A stretch of 64,000 nucleotides of DNA from Apteryx mantelli (Eukaryota > Chordata > Aves > Apterygiformes > Apterygidae), in assembly GCF_036417845.1 (NCBI RefSeq), contig NC_090020.1:49646425-49710424 (forward strand), in the 5' to 3' direction. Every line of letters starts with the position of its first letter. Position 1 is the stretch's first letter. A program made the position numbers and the translations under genes. Below, piece by piece: positions 22,574-36,700 of this stretch. A model generated the notes under the pieces. That model was not told where the DNA came from. It ran no database searches and saw only the letters and a program-made list of their open reading frames with translations.

Positions 22574-25500
22574 GTGTTTTAAGGATAATCATCCTGCATA
22601 AACCCTTTCTCTTTTGCACCTCTGCCTGGCTCCGATTTCTCCGAGACTCTACCCTACTCTGTTGGACACAGGAAATGTCAGGCTTTTTCCAAACTCAAGG
22701 TCCGGGTCCACGTATTCATGTCATAAAACAGTTTTGATTATATAAATCCCAGGACTCTGCAAGGTTCAGGAAAGGGATGACATTGGCATCCAGATATTGC
22801 AGCACAGATCTGGGTGGAGAGGAACAATCTGAGTTTGAGACATGACATAAACAGTGTTTGTGGTCATAAGCCTTACTTTATGGAGTAAATACACTTCATA
22901 ATGAGTGGGTGGAGAATGATAAGAGTTTGAGTGAATATTTAATTTAGAAGGTTTAGATTTCAAAAAAGTAAGTTTCTATTTTACATAATTTGGAAAGAGA
23001 AAAATGTAGGTGCTAAATTTAGAAATACATTACTGCCATTTTGGACTACTGCAAGCTACTAAAAGCTGCAGCTACTAAAAATCTTGTATAATACAAGCAG
23101 TAAGTGGTCTTAGACTGCCTAGATAACATATCCCAGCAATATTTGTTAAAGCGTCAGCGAACCTGTTGTATAATAAATTGAGGCTTTGGGTATGTTAAAT
23201 GCTGATTGTATAGCCTCACTGTTAAAACAATATATTGTTACTTTTCTCCAGATTTTCCACTCCATGCCAAATCTACAGTGGTCAATATTAAAAAGCTGCA
23301 AGTTAATGAATGTGTTAAGTTGTTCGTATTTTTAGCATAGAGAATCATGGTACTGAACACCAGAAACATCCTACAGTAACTTATCCATTTCTAACTTTTA
23401 ATGATAAATGCTATAGTTATAAGATAACTGTATAATAATCATAGTTAAATATTCTACTTGATGTTTTCTTTTCTGCTCAGATAATACTACAAGCCTATGG
23501 TCTGTTGCAGCTCTCATTTATCCACCAGCCCTGTATATTATGATTAAACACTCTGATTTTAGTGGAACTATCCAACAAGAACAGTGGTATAGGAATGTGG
23601 CTTTATAAGCCAAACTGTGGAAATGAGTTTTATATATCTACAAAACAAAAAAGTTTTTCTTAAATATATAAACTTACTGGGAAACAAAAAAAAGTTTGTT
23701 TCCATTTTATTTAATTTTACGTAAGTGAAAATAAATGAGTATAGGTCAGCTCTCCAAAACCTTTTGCTCTATAGCTCTGCAAAATAGTTGTTTTTTGTTA
23801 CCAAGTGTTACTAAACTTACTAGAGCAAGATAAAGGTTCATAGGAATATTAGTCACCTTGTAGCTCTAAGATTTTGCAACACAGGATTCACAAATATAGG
23901 CACTGAACAACCAGATTGTCGCAACCATTCCAATCTAATCATTCGGTAGTCTCTCTCAGTGGACGTCAGATAGAATCAATGACTTCTCCTTGGCTTGGGA
24001 AGACATTTTCAGTGCGCCTAGCAAACATCACTCTCAGGATGACGCACTTGTAAACGGACCTGAAGCTATTGAGCAGCCTGCCACTGTTCACACCCTCATG
24101 ACTTCGCTTTTACATTCACCCATTCAAAGGCATTCTAACTTCATCCTGATTTTGAATTCAAGCGTTTCCAAGCCAAAGTGTGAGGAAAGACTTTCATCAG
24201 TGTCCTTTTGTTTACTCTTTTCGAGGAGTTTAAGACTAGCAAATACTTTGTTGTTAGCACTGAAGCAAACAGGTCTTGCCTCAGAGGTTGATTACTTTTA
24301 TTGATTTGCAGGACAGTTGATTTACTGGCCAAAGCCTGCTGCAGAGAATGCTGGATTTCTAAAAGAATAAGGTCAAGCTTTTTGAAAAACACTTGCCAAG
24401 GTGTGTGCCAAAGTGAGCAGATCAAAGAGAAACTAGGTTTTTTTGTGACTGAGAAAAACTAAATGCACTTTACTGTGATTGAACAAAAGAAAACACACGG
24501 CTGCATCAGGCTGATTTTCAAAAAAAGGAAAACAGAGTAAAAAATATAACTTTAAAAATGCTAACATTTTGTAAATTGGTTCTATCAAAGTAACTCTCTT
24601 TCTACCAAATGAACAACCTTTCATTATTTACTTCTGTCTAGCCCAAAATACATGAGCTGCAACAAGATTCATGGCACTTTTAAACATTCCTCTGTAACCA
24701 CACAGAACTCTCAAAGGCAAAAAAATCAGTAGGTTGGTTTCACGGTTCAAGTTCTCCTTTGTTCAAAATAATAACAGACATAATTGTCATTTTTCTTTTC
24801 ATTTCTAAAACAAGCTGACAAAAAGCAGATTTCATTAAGTGTACTGGGACCACAGTAAGCCACTCTATTTTATATTACTGTAATTACAGACTACACACTG
24901 GAACTATACACTACAGCATTCCAACACAGATGCACTGAATAGCATGGGGTGGATGGGAGACTACAGAGCAGCTTATCGTAAATAAAATACGTCTTAAAAG
25001 ATTAGCGTGTTTGAACAACATAGCTTTCTCTGCAGCAAGTGAGATCTTACTGAACAATGCAATGGGGCCCTCTTAAGGAAATACCTGCTAACTAAATAAA
25101 TATCTAAACAAAATAAAATACTTCCTGTGCGCCAAGGTTAGGTGGATAACACAAAGGTATGGGATTTTCTGTAATCTAACAGACTGTCTATTAGGCTACT
25201 TAATATTACTCTTGTTTATTGCACTTTGAGTATAAGGTAGCATGTACTGTGAAACAGTTACCCTTTTTCCCCCATGTGATTTATATTGACTGACCTTACT
25301 CGTACATAAATACACGATAGAAAGAATACAATTTTCACTGAGTTCTTTCTGAAGGAAAAGCAGCATTGGTTTTAATATATATGTTGGCTAACCAAAGTTC
25401 CTTTGGGTTAAAGTTCATTATGTTCCCTGGTTTGACTTTTTCCGTTCACAACACTGGGATTAGCAGGCATGATGGTAGCCCAGCTGGATGTAAATACAGG

Positions 25501-28500
25501 GATTAAGTAGGCATTAACTTTAAAAACAAAAAAGAACCCCAAAATGAAGAAGCATGAATTCCTTCCCTAGGAAAGTTCCTAGTCCTAACACCCACTGAAC
25601 CCTAATCAGACACACACCCTTACACCTAGGATTTTAAGGGTAACATGTCACAATCACCAAAACTATGTTTTCAAGATACCCCCTGTTTTGGGTCTGCCCC
25701 TTATGAAGGGCTCAAACGATAAGCATTCACCAAGCTCCAGGAAAATAGGAAGAGTGCAAGAACTGTTTTATAAAATCATACGTGGTTTGACTATTGGTAA
25801 ATAGCCAAAATATCTGGCAAAAATTTGGCCTTGGGATGGTGCCCGTATTCTTTTCTCCTTTAATCACCACCCAGGGACTTTCAGGAGGCCTATCTCCCTT
25901 TCTAGTCTGGGTCTTACAAGCAAATGGTATACAAAAACTGAATACCTCAGTCCTTCTGCCTCTGCCTCTCCTTCCCTTCTTTTTCCCTTGCATATAATCA
26001 GTCATATGAATTTTCCAGCAGATCTCTTCTATATAAATTATAATTTTAGTAATGAAATAAGACTTCTGGCTCTTCCTGTTTATATAGTAATGCAAGAAGT
26101 ACTGGAAATGGATATCAATATAAATTATTGCATTGGACTCACAGACCAGGTCTCAAGCTATGAATCAAGGTCTGACACTGTTAGGTATCATATAATCACA
26201 CAAGAAAGGACTATACCTAACCAGAAAAACTCATGATCTAAATATAAGATGAAAGATGTCTTGAAGAGTGGCATCCTTTTAAACCTTCTCATTTCTCTTC
26301 ACTGTTAGATGTTTTCATTTAAAAGTATTTTAATGTACTTTTGTGTATTTTGATTGTACATGGACCAGTCTTGAAAATTTAGTTAAATGGATTTATAATC
26401 TACTTGGATTGTATTTGTTCTGTTTGTTTTTTAATGTTCTAGTATTTTAAACTATAAGTCCTCCCACACTGTTCATAACAAACAAAGACATTGTGAATGT
26501 CAAGAGCTGGATCCAGCTGCGTTTTGGGTTCCTTCAAATCCCACCAGACTTAACAGGAACTGCATGGTAACAAACTCCTTCCAGACTGCTCAGCTACTTT
26601 CAGGATTAGTCTTTAAAAGTCTCCCTTGGAGCCTGAGAGAGGTTTATTCCAATACCATACAGAACTGTTTGCTAGCTCCTATTACATAGTTATATAGCTG
26701 AATGGCAAACTGAAGATATGTTCCCAGATCAGGCTAGCATTACAAATCCTCCTTCTCTCTCACATCTGCACAATGCCAGAAGACATCTATTTTCTCCTGG
26801 ATATGAAAGGAAGTTTCCTCAGTGTACTAGTCAAAGGTCCTTTCAGTCATGCAAATCCTCTCTTCTGGTTGTCTAGAACAAGATATCTCTCTACATAGCT
26901 GGGATAAAATACATAGATTTTGAGTTTTAGTATTTCACTGCTGGTGAAAAGCTTGAGGCTCTAACTAGGGAAACTTTAGATAGGAAGGGTAGACATATTA
27001 TTGTATATCTTATTCATTTATGCAGCAGATACTTTTATGTTAATGTAGTATACTTATGATACAACAAGGAACAACCCTTAAGAATACCTATTCACTTCTT
27101 GTAATCAAGAAGGTCCTCTGCTCAGAGAAAAGAAGTCAGGGAGTAGTCTGAAACCATCTGGGAAACGGAAATGCTAGGGTGAGAACATAAGTGGCCACTG
27201 TGACCTTGGATGCCTAATAGTGCATATTTCTCTCATATTTATTTGAAAATTCATTTGGAAATATACCAAAACAAAGAAAAACTGTAGTCACATAGCCAAA
27301 GCAGAAGCCTGTAAAACCTCTAAGTTAAGTGCAGTAATGAAGATATAAACAATATTAGCTCACCTTGAGCCCTAATATGAGCATACTAAAACAGCGTAAC
27401 CAGTAAGAGTACACAGGTCCTTTGTAACACTGCGAGGGCATAGCCAAACACACCATAAAAGCACTTTACATTACCCCTTGAGCAATGTGACCACCAAAGT
27501 GGCAAACAACAGCTTGCGTGGTTGCAGGCAGGAGGCAACCAAGCAATACGAGGTGCCAGATAAAGAACTAGGTAGGTACAAGGGACCACAAATAGGCAGG
27601 ACATCCTGCCAGGCACACGAGGAGGCTGAGTCGTAAAAAAACAAACAAAAAAAAGCTGAGCAGCTGAAACTCCACTCTGGAAGGGGGAAGAGAGCACAAA
27701 CCACTAATAGTGACCAAAGAAAGGTGGAGAAGAAAAGACAGCCCATCAGTGAACTCCAAGTCACCGATATTTAGACTCACACACACACAGTTGAAACAGT
27801 CACGCGCTTTTGAACTGTTTCAATTATATTAGGCTGTTATTAGATACAGTTAAACACACAAAAAAACCCACTCGCACACACTGAAGTCAATTTTTGCCCT
27901 AGCCCTAAATTGTGACAGAACCAGCCCTGAACCTTTTCAGAGACTTGATTTCTCTATCATGTTTTTATTTACAGAAGAAAAAGAAAACTCGTCTATGATA
28001 GTTCTGAGCCAAATCCCATCAGCAAGATTCTCATTTTGGGACAATTCAGCATTATTTCTCCTCTCTTCTTTTAGAGGATTATCCCAGTAAATCTCTGGAT
28101 TTCTCAATTTTACTTTTCATTGTAAATATGATTATTATTATAAACATAATTTAAGTGAATGAAAGAAAATCCAAATAAAACTACCAAAAAAAATTAAGAG
28201 ACAGAAGAAAAGATTAAAGAAAAAAATTAGGGATAAATAGCCAAATACATATGCTCTTGCTAAATTGTATCTCACTAAAACTACTTTACTGGGAAGCATA
28301 CAACCTAGATCTTTTGTCTACATTCTCTCAGTCTTCAACTACAGCTGTAGAGGTGCACTGGAATAACTGAGAGGAAATTTTTTTAATTGTATTTTATTTT
28401 TACTACAGTTATCTTATTCTCTAATATCCTTCTAAGTGGAAAGGCATGTTAAGCATAGAACCAGTCTGAATTTGAGGGAAGTACCTGTTAATGGTAGAAA

Positions 28501-29598
28501 GGAGATTGAAGATAGTCAGCAATGGACATTAGCAATATTAACTTTTTGCACTCACTGAAAATATACATCCTTTTACAGGATCTGAATACTAGAATGTGAG
28601 TCTCGTTCCTAGGCAGAGAATAGTTGAGATTCTCATGTCCTGTTTGAGAATCCGTCTGTGGAAATACAACTACACAAAAGTATATGGCACCCTTGATTAA
28701 CACTGTTGAATCAAATATGGAACAAGAGACATTCTGTTAAGATATCAACAGACCCCTTTTACTGGAAATTTGTGGGAGAGCAGATATTATGCTTTCTGAC
28801 CAATTTTCCATGTACATTAAGAAATGCAGAAGATACAGTTAGCAGCTCTCATTAGTAAAATAAAATTTTAGAAAGGAAAAAAAGATACCATAGCTAACTT
28901 TCCCTTGTACTAAAGGTAAATTACACTAGAACTACACTACATATAAAAGCAACTATATTTAAAATATTTCAGAAAATCTGCATCATCCTTCCCACTCTCA
29001 GTTCTCTAATAGAGAAATGATATTAAAATAAGAATTGTATATAGAAAACATTTTCATGGAACAAAATAGCTTCACTATGTCTTTCTAAAATCCCAAATAT
29101 AGGAAAAGCTTGTTAGCTGAGAACATGACATAGGACTAGTACAGACAACACCTGGAAAATTGTGATTTCATTTCCCCTAAGCTTAGACTTTGCTTTTCAA
29201 AGTCCTAACTAATATAATAATGTAAAGAGGAAGAAAAGGGTTTTGTATCTTTTCTTATAGAACAGTGTTTTTAATGGATGTTCTTCCCCAATGGCAGCAG
29301 AAAACACAATTTTTCCCTGTGTTGTCTTGCCACTTGCCATTTGTCCACTTCTCTATAAAGGTACAGCCTTTTCACTACTTAATAGCCTTATTTACAGTAA
29401 GAAACAAAATCTTCCAGTCTGTTAATTTTACCAAGGTGTTAAACTTGGTTTCATGCTATAGGCATCCATCATCTCAAAATAACAGCTGGACCTCTCTTAC
29501 GTTTTGGACATCCTTATTTAATTTCTCAGCACGATTCAGATGACCCACTGCAAATTTCACAGCAGACTGGAAGACCTCACTGAAAAAGATTTTGCTTG

Positions 29599-29900
29599 TT
29601 ATGGCAACAAAAATGATCTGCTAAACTTTAGAGCTGACTTTACAAAACACCACCTGAAAGAATCATCTGAAAGTCGCTTCAGCAAGTTTAATATTTCTTC
29701 TTGGGAAGCAGGTGCAGATGTAAAATGCTGAAGTGCTGTATCTGTACCTGGGTCAGCCAACTGAGATAAAACAATTTTCCCACAGCAAGCATTAACTTCA
29801 AAACCATTATAGCTCCATTTCAATCCATCTAAGACTATTCTCTGCGAGCCTGGTGCATTAGCAAAACATCTTAACTTAATTCTAGGCAGGAGAATTTGTG
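29599..29900 (-). CDS. Ambiguous coding-like segment, unknown protein
   Basis: The minus strand is open for about 110 codons (29931-29602). A possible acceptor CTATCACAG ends at 29901. The reading looks protein-like, with a stretch such as ASQEEILNLLKRLSDDSF, but no domain is recognised. The plus strand is also open here (29530-29731) behind a good TTTAATTTCTCAG acceptor, so the coding strand cannot be decided and neither may be real. Confidence 0.2.
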
Positions 29901-31464
29901 CTGTGATAGCTTTGTATAAAAGCTCCAGTAATCAGGTATGGTGCTGCGGTTTATTTGTTGCTTGCGAACTGAAAGAGTAATACAAAAATCCTTTCCCACT
30001 CCCCCACAAACAGCCCTTTTTCAAATATTTTTTCTCCTACTGAAGGCAAAATAATTTCTAAATGTTTTAGAGCCTTTGGGGTTTGAAAACCCATTAGGAC
30101 ATATTTTTAGTCACCCCCTCCCTTCCATCTAAACTAATCTCTCCAGAAAACCAAACTGCTGAATTGTTGCTAGTGTTGGATGAAAGGTGTGAAGAAGTCA
30201 GCGAGCACTGCGGCGGTGCCACACACGCATGCTGCTGGGCAGCCCGGTGCATCATTGGGCATTCTCTGAACACCTCCTGCCCAGCCCTTTTCCTGGCCTT
30301 GGTGACAAGTTCTGACCTACCAGTGTGACACGGGGCTGCACTATGTTGCAGGCCAGCTGTTTTACCTTCAGACGTAAGGTAAGGTAAGCTAAGCCTGTCA
30401 TCTGTCACTACTTTCCTCATTCCTTCCTGACTCTTTTGCCAAAAAGTAAAACAAATTCATTATTCGCGAGCTCTGGAGACATTAAAATGCTAGAGATAGG
30501 ACCTGAGGCTAAAGAAAACTGTAAAACTGCAGCTTGACCACAAAAACACAAAGAATTTAGTTTTATTTTGAAATTAGCTTTTTCCTCCTTGATTGTACCA
30601 ACACCCCTCTAAACACCAAGACAGGAAAACATAAGTAGTCAAAGAAATGGGAAAAACTGCAGAAGGGCAATACAAAACTGCTCTTCTACATGCTTTTTGA
30701 AGAAAATGGGTAGTTGTGGGCCATATCACAGAGTGCAGAACACATGGTGCCTCAGTTGCACAGTAACATCTCCCATTTGTACTGTAGAGCACATCAGTCT
30801 AATGCTTCTGGACTGTAATGGTCAGCTCTCACTAGGAAGCCCACATTGCAATCAACAAAAGTCTTTTCTTGGTTGTTGTTTTCTTCTTCTCTACTGACAT
30901 GTATCTACAGAGTAATTATTCAGCACAACACTTCCATCAGCCATGCAGTACTCCGCTCAGACTATTGGCAGGCTTCCTGACCTCTGTTGTAATCTGCCCA
31001 GAGACTCAGGAAGCATTTGACAAAGCTTCTTTAGACAATATAGGAATATCAATACCTATCTTTGCACCAAAGGTATGGCAATTTTGCATCCCACTCACCG
31101 CAAACATTATATTATATATTCAAAGACATGACAGGAAAAAACAAATTGGCCCCCCCACCAAAGTTGTAAGCTATACTCTATTCACTTAAGCCCTTAACAT
31201 AAATCCTTCTAGATGGTGCTACACTTTCTCTCCCTACACAGCACTTTATTTTTCCTGTAGGCCCTTTTCATCATCTAGGATACATGCTGGATCTTCAACT
31301 TCTTCTCTAAGGCACGCTACAGAGTTACAGGTACCAGCCAGCAACTCCTTTGGGTTCACATGCTCTACCCATCACAGAATCACACACAGAATCACAGAAT
31401 CGCTGAGGTTGGAAGGGACCTCTGGAGATCATCTAGTCCAACCCCCCTGCTCAAGCAGGGTCAC

Positions 31465-33222
31465 CTAGAGCACATTGCACAGGATTGCATCCAGGTGCGT
31501 TTTGAATATCTCCAAGGAAGGAGACTCCACAACCTCTCTGGGCAACCTGTTCCAGTGCTCTGTCACCCTCACAGTGAAAAAGTTTTTCCTCATGTTCAGA
31601 TGGAAGCGTCTGTGTTTCAGTTTGTGCCCGTTGCCTCGCGTCCTGTCGCTGGGCACCACTGAAAAGAGCCTGGTCCCATCCTCTCGACACCCTCCCTTCA
31701 CATACTTGTACACATTGATAAGATCTCCTCTCAGCCTTCTCTTCTCCAGGCTAAACAGGCCCAGCTCTCTCAGCCTTTCCTCATAAGAGAGATGCTCCAG
31801 TCCCCTAATCATCTTTGTAGCCCTTCGCTGGACTTGCTCCAGTAGTGCCATGTCCCTCTTGTACTGGGAAGCCCAGAACTGGATGCAGTACTCCAGATGT
31901 GGCCTCACCAGGGCTGAGTAGAGGGGGAGAATCACTTCCCTCGACCTGCTGGCAACACTCTTCCTGATGCACCCCAGGATACCATTGGCCTTCTTGGCCA
32001 CAAGGGCACATTGCTGCCTCATGCTTAACTTAGTGTCCACCAGCACTCCCAGGTCCTTCTCCACATAGCTGCTTTCCAGCAGGTCAGCCCCCAAACTGTA
32101 CTGGTGCATGGGGTTATTCCTCCCCAGGTGCAGGACCCTGCACTTGCCTTTGTTGAACTTCATGAGGTTCCTCTCCGCCCACCTCTCCAGCCTGTCCAGG
32201 TCTCTCTGAATGGCAGCACAGCCCTCTGGTGTATCCGCCACTCCTCCCAGTTTTGTATCGTCAGCAAACTTGCTGAGGGTGCGCTCTGTGCCTTCATCCA
32301 GGTCATTGATGAAGAAGTTGAACAAGACTGGACCCAGGACTGACCCCTGGGGGATACCGCTAGCTACAGGCCTCCAACTAGACTCTGTACCACTGATCAC
32401 AACTCTCTGAGCTCTGCCATTCAGCCAGTTCTCAATCCACCTCACTGTCCACTCATCTAACCCACACTTCCTGAGCTTCCCTATGAGGATGTTATGGGAG
32501 ACAGTGTCAAAAGCCTTGCTGAAGTCAAGGTAGACAATATCCACTGCTCTCTCCTCATCTACCCAGCCAGTCATTCCATCATGGAAGACTATCAGACTGG
32601 TTAGGCATGATTTCCCCTTGGTGAAGCCATGCTGACTACTCCTGATCACTTTCTTGTCCTCCACATGCTTGGAGATGGCCTCCAGGATGAGCTGCTCCAT
32701 CACCTTTCCAGGGATTGAGGTGAGGCTGACTGGCCTGTAGTTGCCTGGGTCCTCCTTCTTGCCCTTTTTGAAGACTGGGGTGACATTGGCTTTCTTCCAG
32801 TCTTCAGGCACCTCTCCTGTCCTCCATGACCTTTCAAAGATGATGGAGAGTGGCTTAGCAATGACATCCACCAGCTCCCTCAGCACTCGTGGGTGCATCC
32901 CATCAGGGCCCATGGATTTGTGGGTGTCAAGTTTGCTTAAATGATCTCTAACCCACTCCTCCTCGACCAAGGGAAAGTCTTCCTTCCTCCAGACTTTCTC
33001 TCTTGTCTCCAGGGTCTGGGGTTCCTGAGGGCTGGCCTGAGCAGTAAAGACTGAAGCAAAGAAGGCATTCAGTAACTCTGCCTTCTCTGCATCCTTCGTC
33101 ACCAGGGCACCCACCCCATTCAGCAAAGGGCCCACATTTTCCCTAGTCTTCCTCTTGCTACTGATGTATTTGAAGAAGCCCTTCTTGCTGTCCTTGACAT
33201 CTCTCGCCAGATTTAATTCCAA
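31465..33222 (-). pseudogene. CR1 ORF2 fragment: reverse transcriptase, open 585 codons
   Basis: An open frame without internal stops covers the RT. Visible motifs are NYRPVSL (residues ~161-167), [10 protein letters not shown] (~197-206), [11 protein letters not shown] (~231-241, first catalytic Asp), [10 protein letters not shown] (~289-298), FADDTKLGG (~319-327, catalytic Asp pair) and a C-terminal arm ending near 585. The protein would prime reverse transcription on nicked DNA. It is separated from its upstream endonuclease part by a frameshift around 33213-33225, and the element lacks its 5' end, so it cannot move on its own. The lack of stops in 585 codons suggests a fairly young insertion. 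Confidence 0.93.
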
Positions 33223-33764
33223 ACGGCCTTAGCCTTCCTCGTCGCATCCCTGCATACTCTGACAACGTTCCTATATTCCTCCCAAGTGGCCTGTCCCCCT
33301 TTCCACTTTCTGTATACTTCCTTCTTCTGTTTGAGTTTTGCCAGGAGCTCCTTGCTCATCCAGGCAGGTCTCCTGCCTCCTTTGCTTGACTTCCTACTCA
33401 TAGGGATGCACCGATCTTGAGCCTGGAGGAAGTGATGTCTGAATATTAACCAGCTCTCTTGAACGCCCCTTCCTTCTAGGGCCCTAACCCATGGGATTCC
33501 TCCAAGTAGGTCCCTGAAGAGGCCAAAGTTTGCTCTCCTGAAGTCCAGGGTTGCGATCCTACTTGGTGCCCTGCTGCCTCCTCGCAGGATCCTGAACTCC
33601 ACCATCTCATGGTCACTGCAGCCAAGGCAGCCCCCGACCTTCACATCTTCCACCAGTCCTTCTTTGTTTGTTAGTACGAGGTCCAGCAGCACACCTCTCC
33701 TTGTTGGCTTCTCCACCACCTGTGTCAAGAAGTTGTCACCAACTGCTATTGCTTGAGTCATCAC
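33213..33764 (-). pseudogene. CR1 ORF2 fragment: endonuclease C-terminus and linker
   Basis: An open frame reading the distal AP-endonuclease region, with [10 protein letters not shown] (catalytic SDH motif), then the Arg/Lys-rich linker leading to RT. It ends in a stop near 33213, where the RT frame begins one frame over, indicating a single small indel. The start is set by element truncation, not by a true start codon. Confidence 0.88.
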
Positions 33765-33775
33765 CCACTAGCCTT

Positions 33776-36700
33776 TCTAAACATTATCTCCAATGAATGT
33801 TGTACTTGAGCTATTAATTAGCACATTTTTTCATACAATAGAGCATTAGTTAGTCTGCTTTTTTCACAGCAAATTTAGAAAATTTTGAATAGTTAAATCA
33901 TAGCTGATCTTGCCTTCAGCTTCCTTACCTCTCCATATAGCCAGCCCTTTCCACATCATTTAGGGACACCATCTTCATATTGAAGAGCAGGGAAGAATAT
34001 ACAGATATTACACTGAAGCCACTGACCACTGCGGGGAGGGGAGAGAGATAAGAAATAAAATCTGTAAGTGTTATGACTAATACCTATTTTCACATTTCTT
34101 TCTAACAGAATACCCACAGCAACATCTTTGCTGCCTGAGGAAAACCACAAAACATAATTCTTCAATGACTGGTAATATCAGGAGAATTCATTTAGATTTT
34201 TTCTGTTATTATTATATTCAGTCAAGACAGAAGACTCTGGAATTTCATTTTTGCCATAAAGGAAAATACTAGGCTTCATTTCCATTCCAGGATAGCTCAA
34301 ATAATGACATATCTGAATATCTATTAGCTAGAAATAAAGAAAGCAAGAAAATGCCTCCATCCTGTTTGTCACTTTCTTTGGATTTTTCTCTATTACTGTC
34401 ATTTCTCTTTCTAGCTGTAAGCAGGCAAAGCAAGCCAACTGTCATGAGTCTGGCTTCAAGAAAAAAATAAAATAAAATTCTCATCAGCACGTCTTGGAGG
34501 AGGATCTCCAGAAATGAAAGAACAGCATAACAAGGCCGTACCTTTATCTCTTGCAAACAAATAAGTAGTAAATGCAGTTTTGGCATTCATACATGTATTC
34601 ATAGCCCTACCATATGATTTATGAAAATCTTCATATGAATTATTACCTCCTTGTATTTATATTATTTATATAACACGCTAAGGGAAAACATTACATTGTC
34701 ACAACTGCATGCACAAACTAGCTTCAAATATACACCTCTCATTCTTCAAGCTTTTTGCATGAAGGTCATAATTATTGGGCCCAACCTAGCAGTACTCAGT
34801 GCAGCACTGAAACAAAGTGCAGATAGAGGCAAAGTGGATGTTAGCTCTGCTATTAGCTCTGCGAGCTGCTGCTACCTGTGCTGTGGGGTCACGAAGGCAA
34901 CCTGACTTGCCAGAGCCCAGCAGCTCTGTGGCCTCACCACCAGCAGGGGAGACGAGAGACACCCTGGGGCAGAGTGGTCAATGAATCTTTTGATACGTGC
35001 CTTAAAAAGCACATGGATGCACAGTAAGTCCAATTTCTTTTCCAAAATTCAGTCATATCCTGTATTATTGCACTAGATGTTTGTTGCTGTGTGTTTGTTC
35101 TCTTGGAAAGTGTTAGGGTTGGAAGAGCAAAATGTAAATAAAGAGCTGAAACATGTAATATTATTATGCAGGCTTTAATAACATTTACTAGTGTTGGGTT
35201 CCTGCAGGAGGTTGACAGAAACCAGCTGGCTAGTACCACTATTATAAACAGTCAACAAGCTCTTATACAGCAAGTGAGACACCCTAAAAGTTAATGCATA
35301 AATACTTAACCAATGTTCTAATCTGACTGCCATTAGTTGGCAGCATTATAAATTTAATTAAGATGATCCCTTTTAGAAAACATTGCCATTATTTTCTTTC
35401 ACTCGGCTATTTATAGGGAAACTTCAGTCTTTCTGAATGGAAAGGGAAAGTACTACAAACAGAATTTAAAAGGTTGACATTCCAAAAAATTGCATGGCAA
35501 CAAAATATTATCAGTAAGAATTAAAAAGTTATTGGGTATATAGTTTTGCTGATGTTACAGAAATTAGACTCTTCACTGACAAGGTTGCTCGTTCATTTCC
35601 CTCCTCCTCCCTTCTACCCCCGGCCCCCAGAATTTTAAATTATTTTTGGATAAACACTGAAGTTCTCATCACAGATTATTCAGAGGGTATTTTAGAAATA
35701 TACTTCTATTAACCTCTCCCAGTCTGAAATTCAAATTACATAACTTGCATAATAAACAAACCTCCAACCTCTCCTGGATGACTTTTTTCTTTATTATTTC
35801 TCTTGAAATTGGAATCGAGATTGAAATCCTTTTTCTTTATCCAAGTTGCCTCTTCAGTGATGATATTTACGGCTTAGGAACAAGAAGGTTGTTGCACTGG
35901 CTTTATCTCCCTATTTCAAAATATTTATCTCATGCCACTACAACAGCCATAAATCGTAAAAACTAAGATTTTTTTTTAAACACATTACAAAAAAGTCCCT
36001 CAAGTAAAAACAATAAAAACTTCAGATTCCTGTTCTATACAAAATATTATTTATTAAGGCTCATTTAAGAAAACTGTTTCTGATGAAAACTCTTCCTAGA
36101 CAAAACTACATCTCCATATAAGCACATACAGTGAAGGTTTTATAACTGCATGTGAATGCCAACAGCTCACGTATGAATTAATCCATCTTATTTCTTCACC
36201 TTAAGCAAGCACAACAATATCCCTCAGAAGTTTCCTACTTCCCATAGTCTCAGTAATCTACAGCTTGCATAGCCCACCACTGAAAAAGAAAATGCTATTT
36301 CCTCCCTCTTGTGTACTATCTTTAGCTCTATATTTCCAATAACCCTTTTTCCTGAACCATATTGGCATTTATTAAACTGCATATATTTTACTCCTCTTTT
36401 CTCCCCAGTCTTACCTAGATACAAACTTTTTGTAAATATATTAATTATGTGCTAATATATACCCAATAACCCACAGCTTGAACTAGTTATTAAAATTGCC
36501 CATTACTTCTTGGCATTAGGCTAGAAATGGGTTTTGGGAAGACTTTGGAAAGAAGAAAAATACCCTTGTAGAATTCCTAACATAGCTAATTTTAAATTCA
36601 CTCCAGTACCATTATCCCAATGTATTGTCTTCCAGGGCAGTCAGGAATCTACAGTTACACAGATAAATAAGCAATCTTGTATGTGTCCCTTTGAAATGTG

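Larger units (their letters stand above)
20243..31370. other. AT-rich non-coding stretch
   Basis: No identifiable gene is seen. It contains a (GA)n microsatellite at 22531 and an ambiguous open segment near 29.6-29.9 kb, both listed separately. The rest shows only short random frames and simple A or T runs. Confidence 0.6.
31371..33775 (-). mobile_element. CR1 LINE, 5'-truncated
   Basis: On the minus strand the copy runs from the end of the endonuclease domain, through a complete reverse transcriptase, to a 3' end with repeated ATTCTGTG units (31371-31398). This tail is the hallmark of CR1, the main avian LINE. The 3' UTR is short (31398-31464). The truncation lies near 33775, within the endonuclease. 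No poly-A tail or target duplication is expected or seen. Confidence 0.95.
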
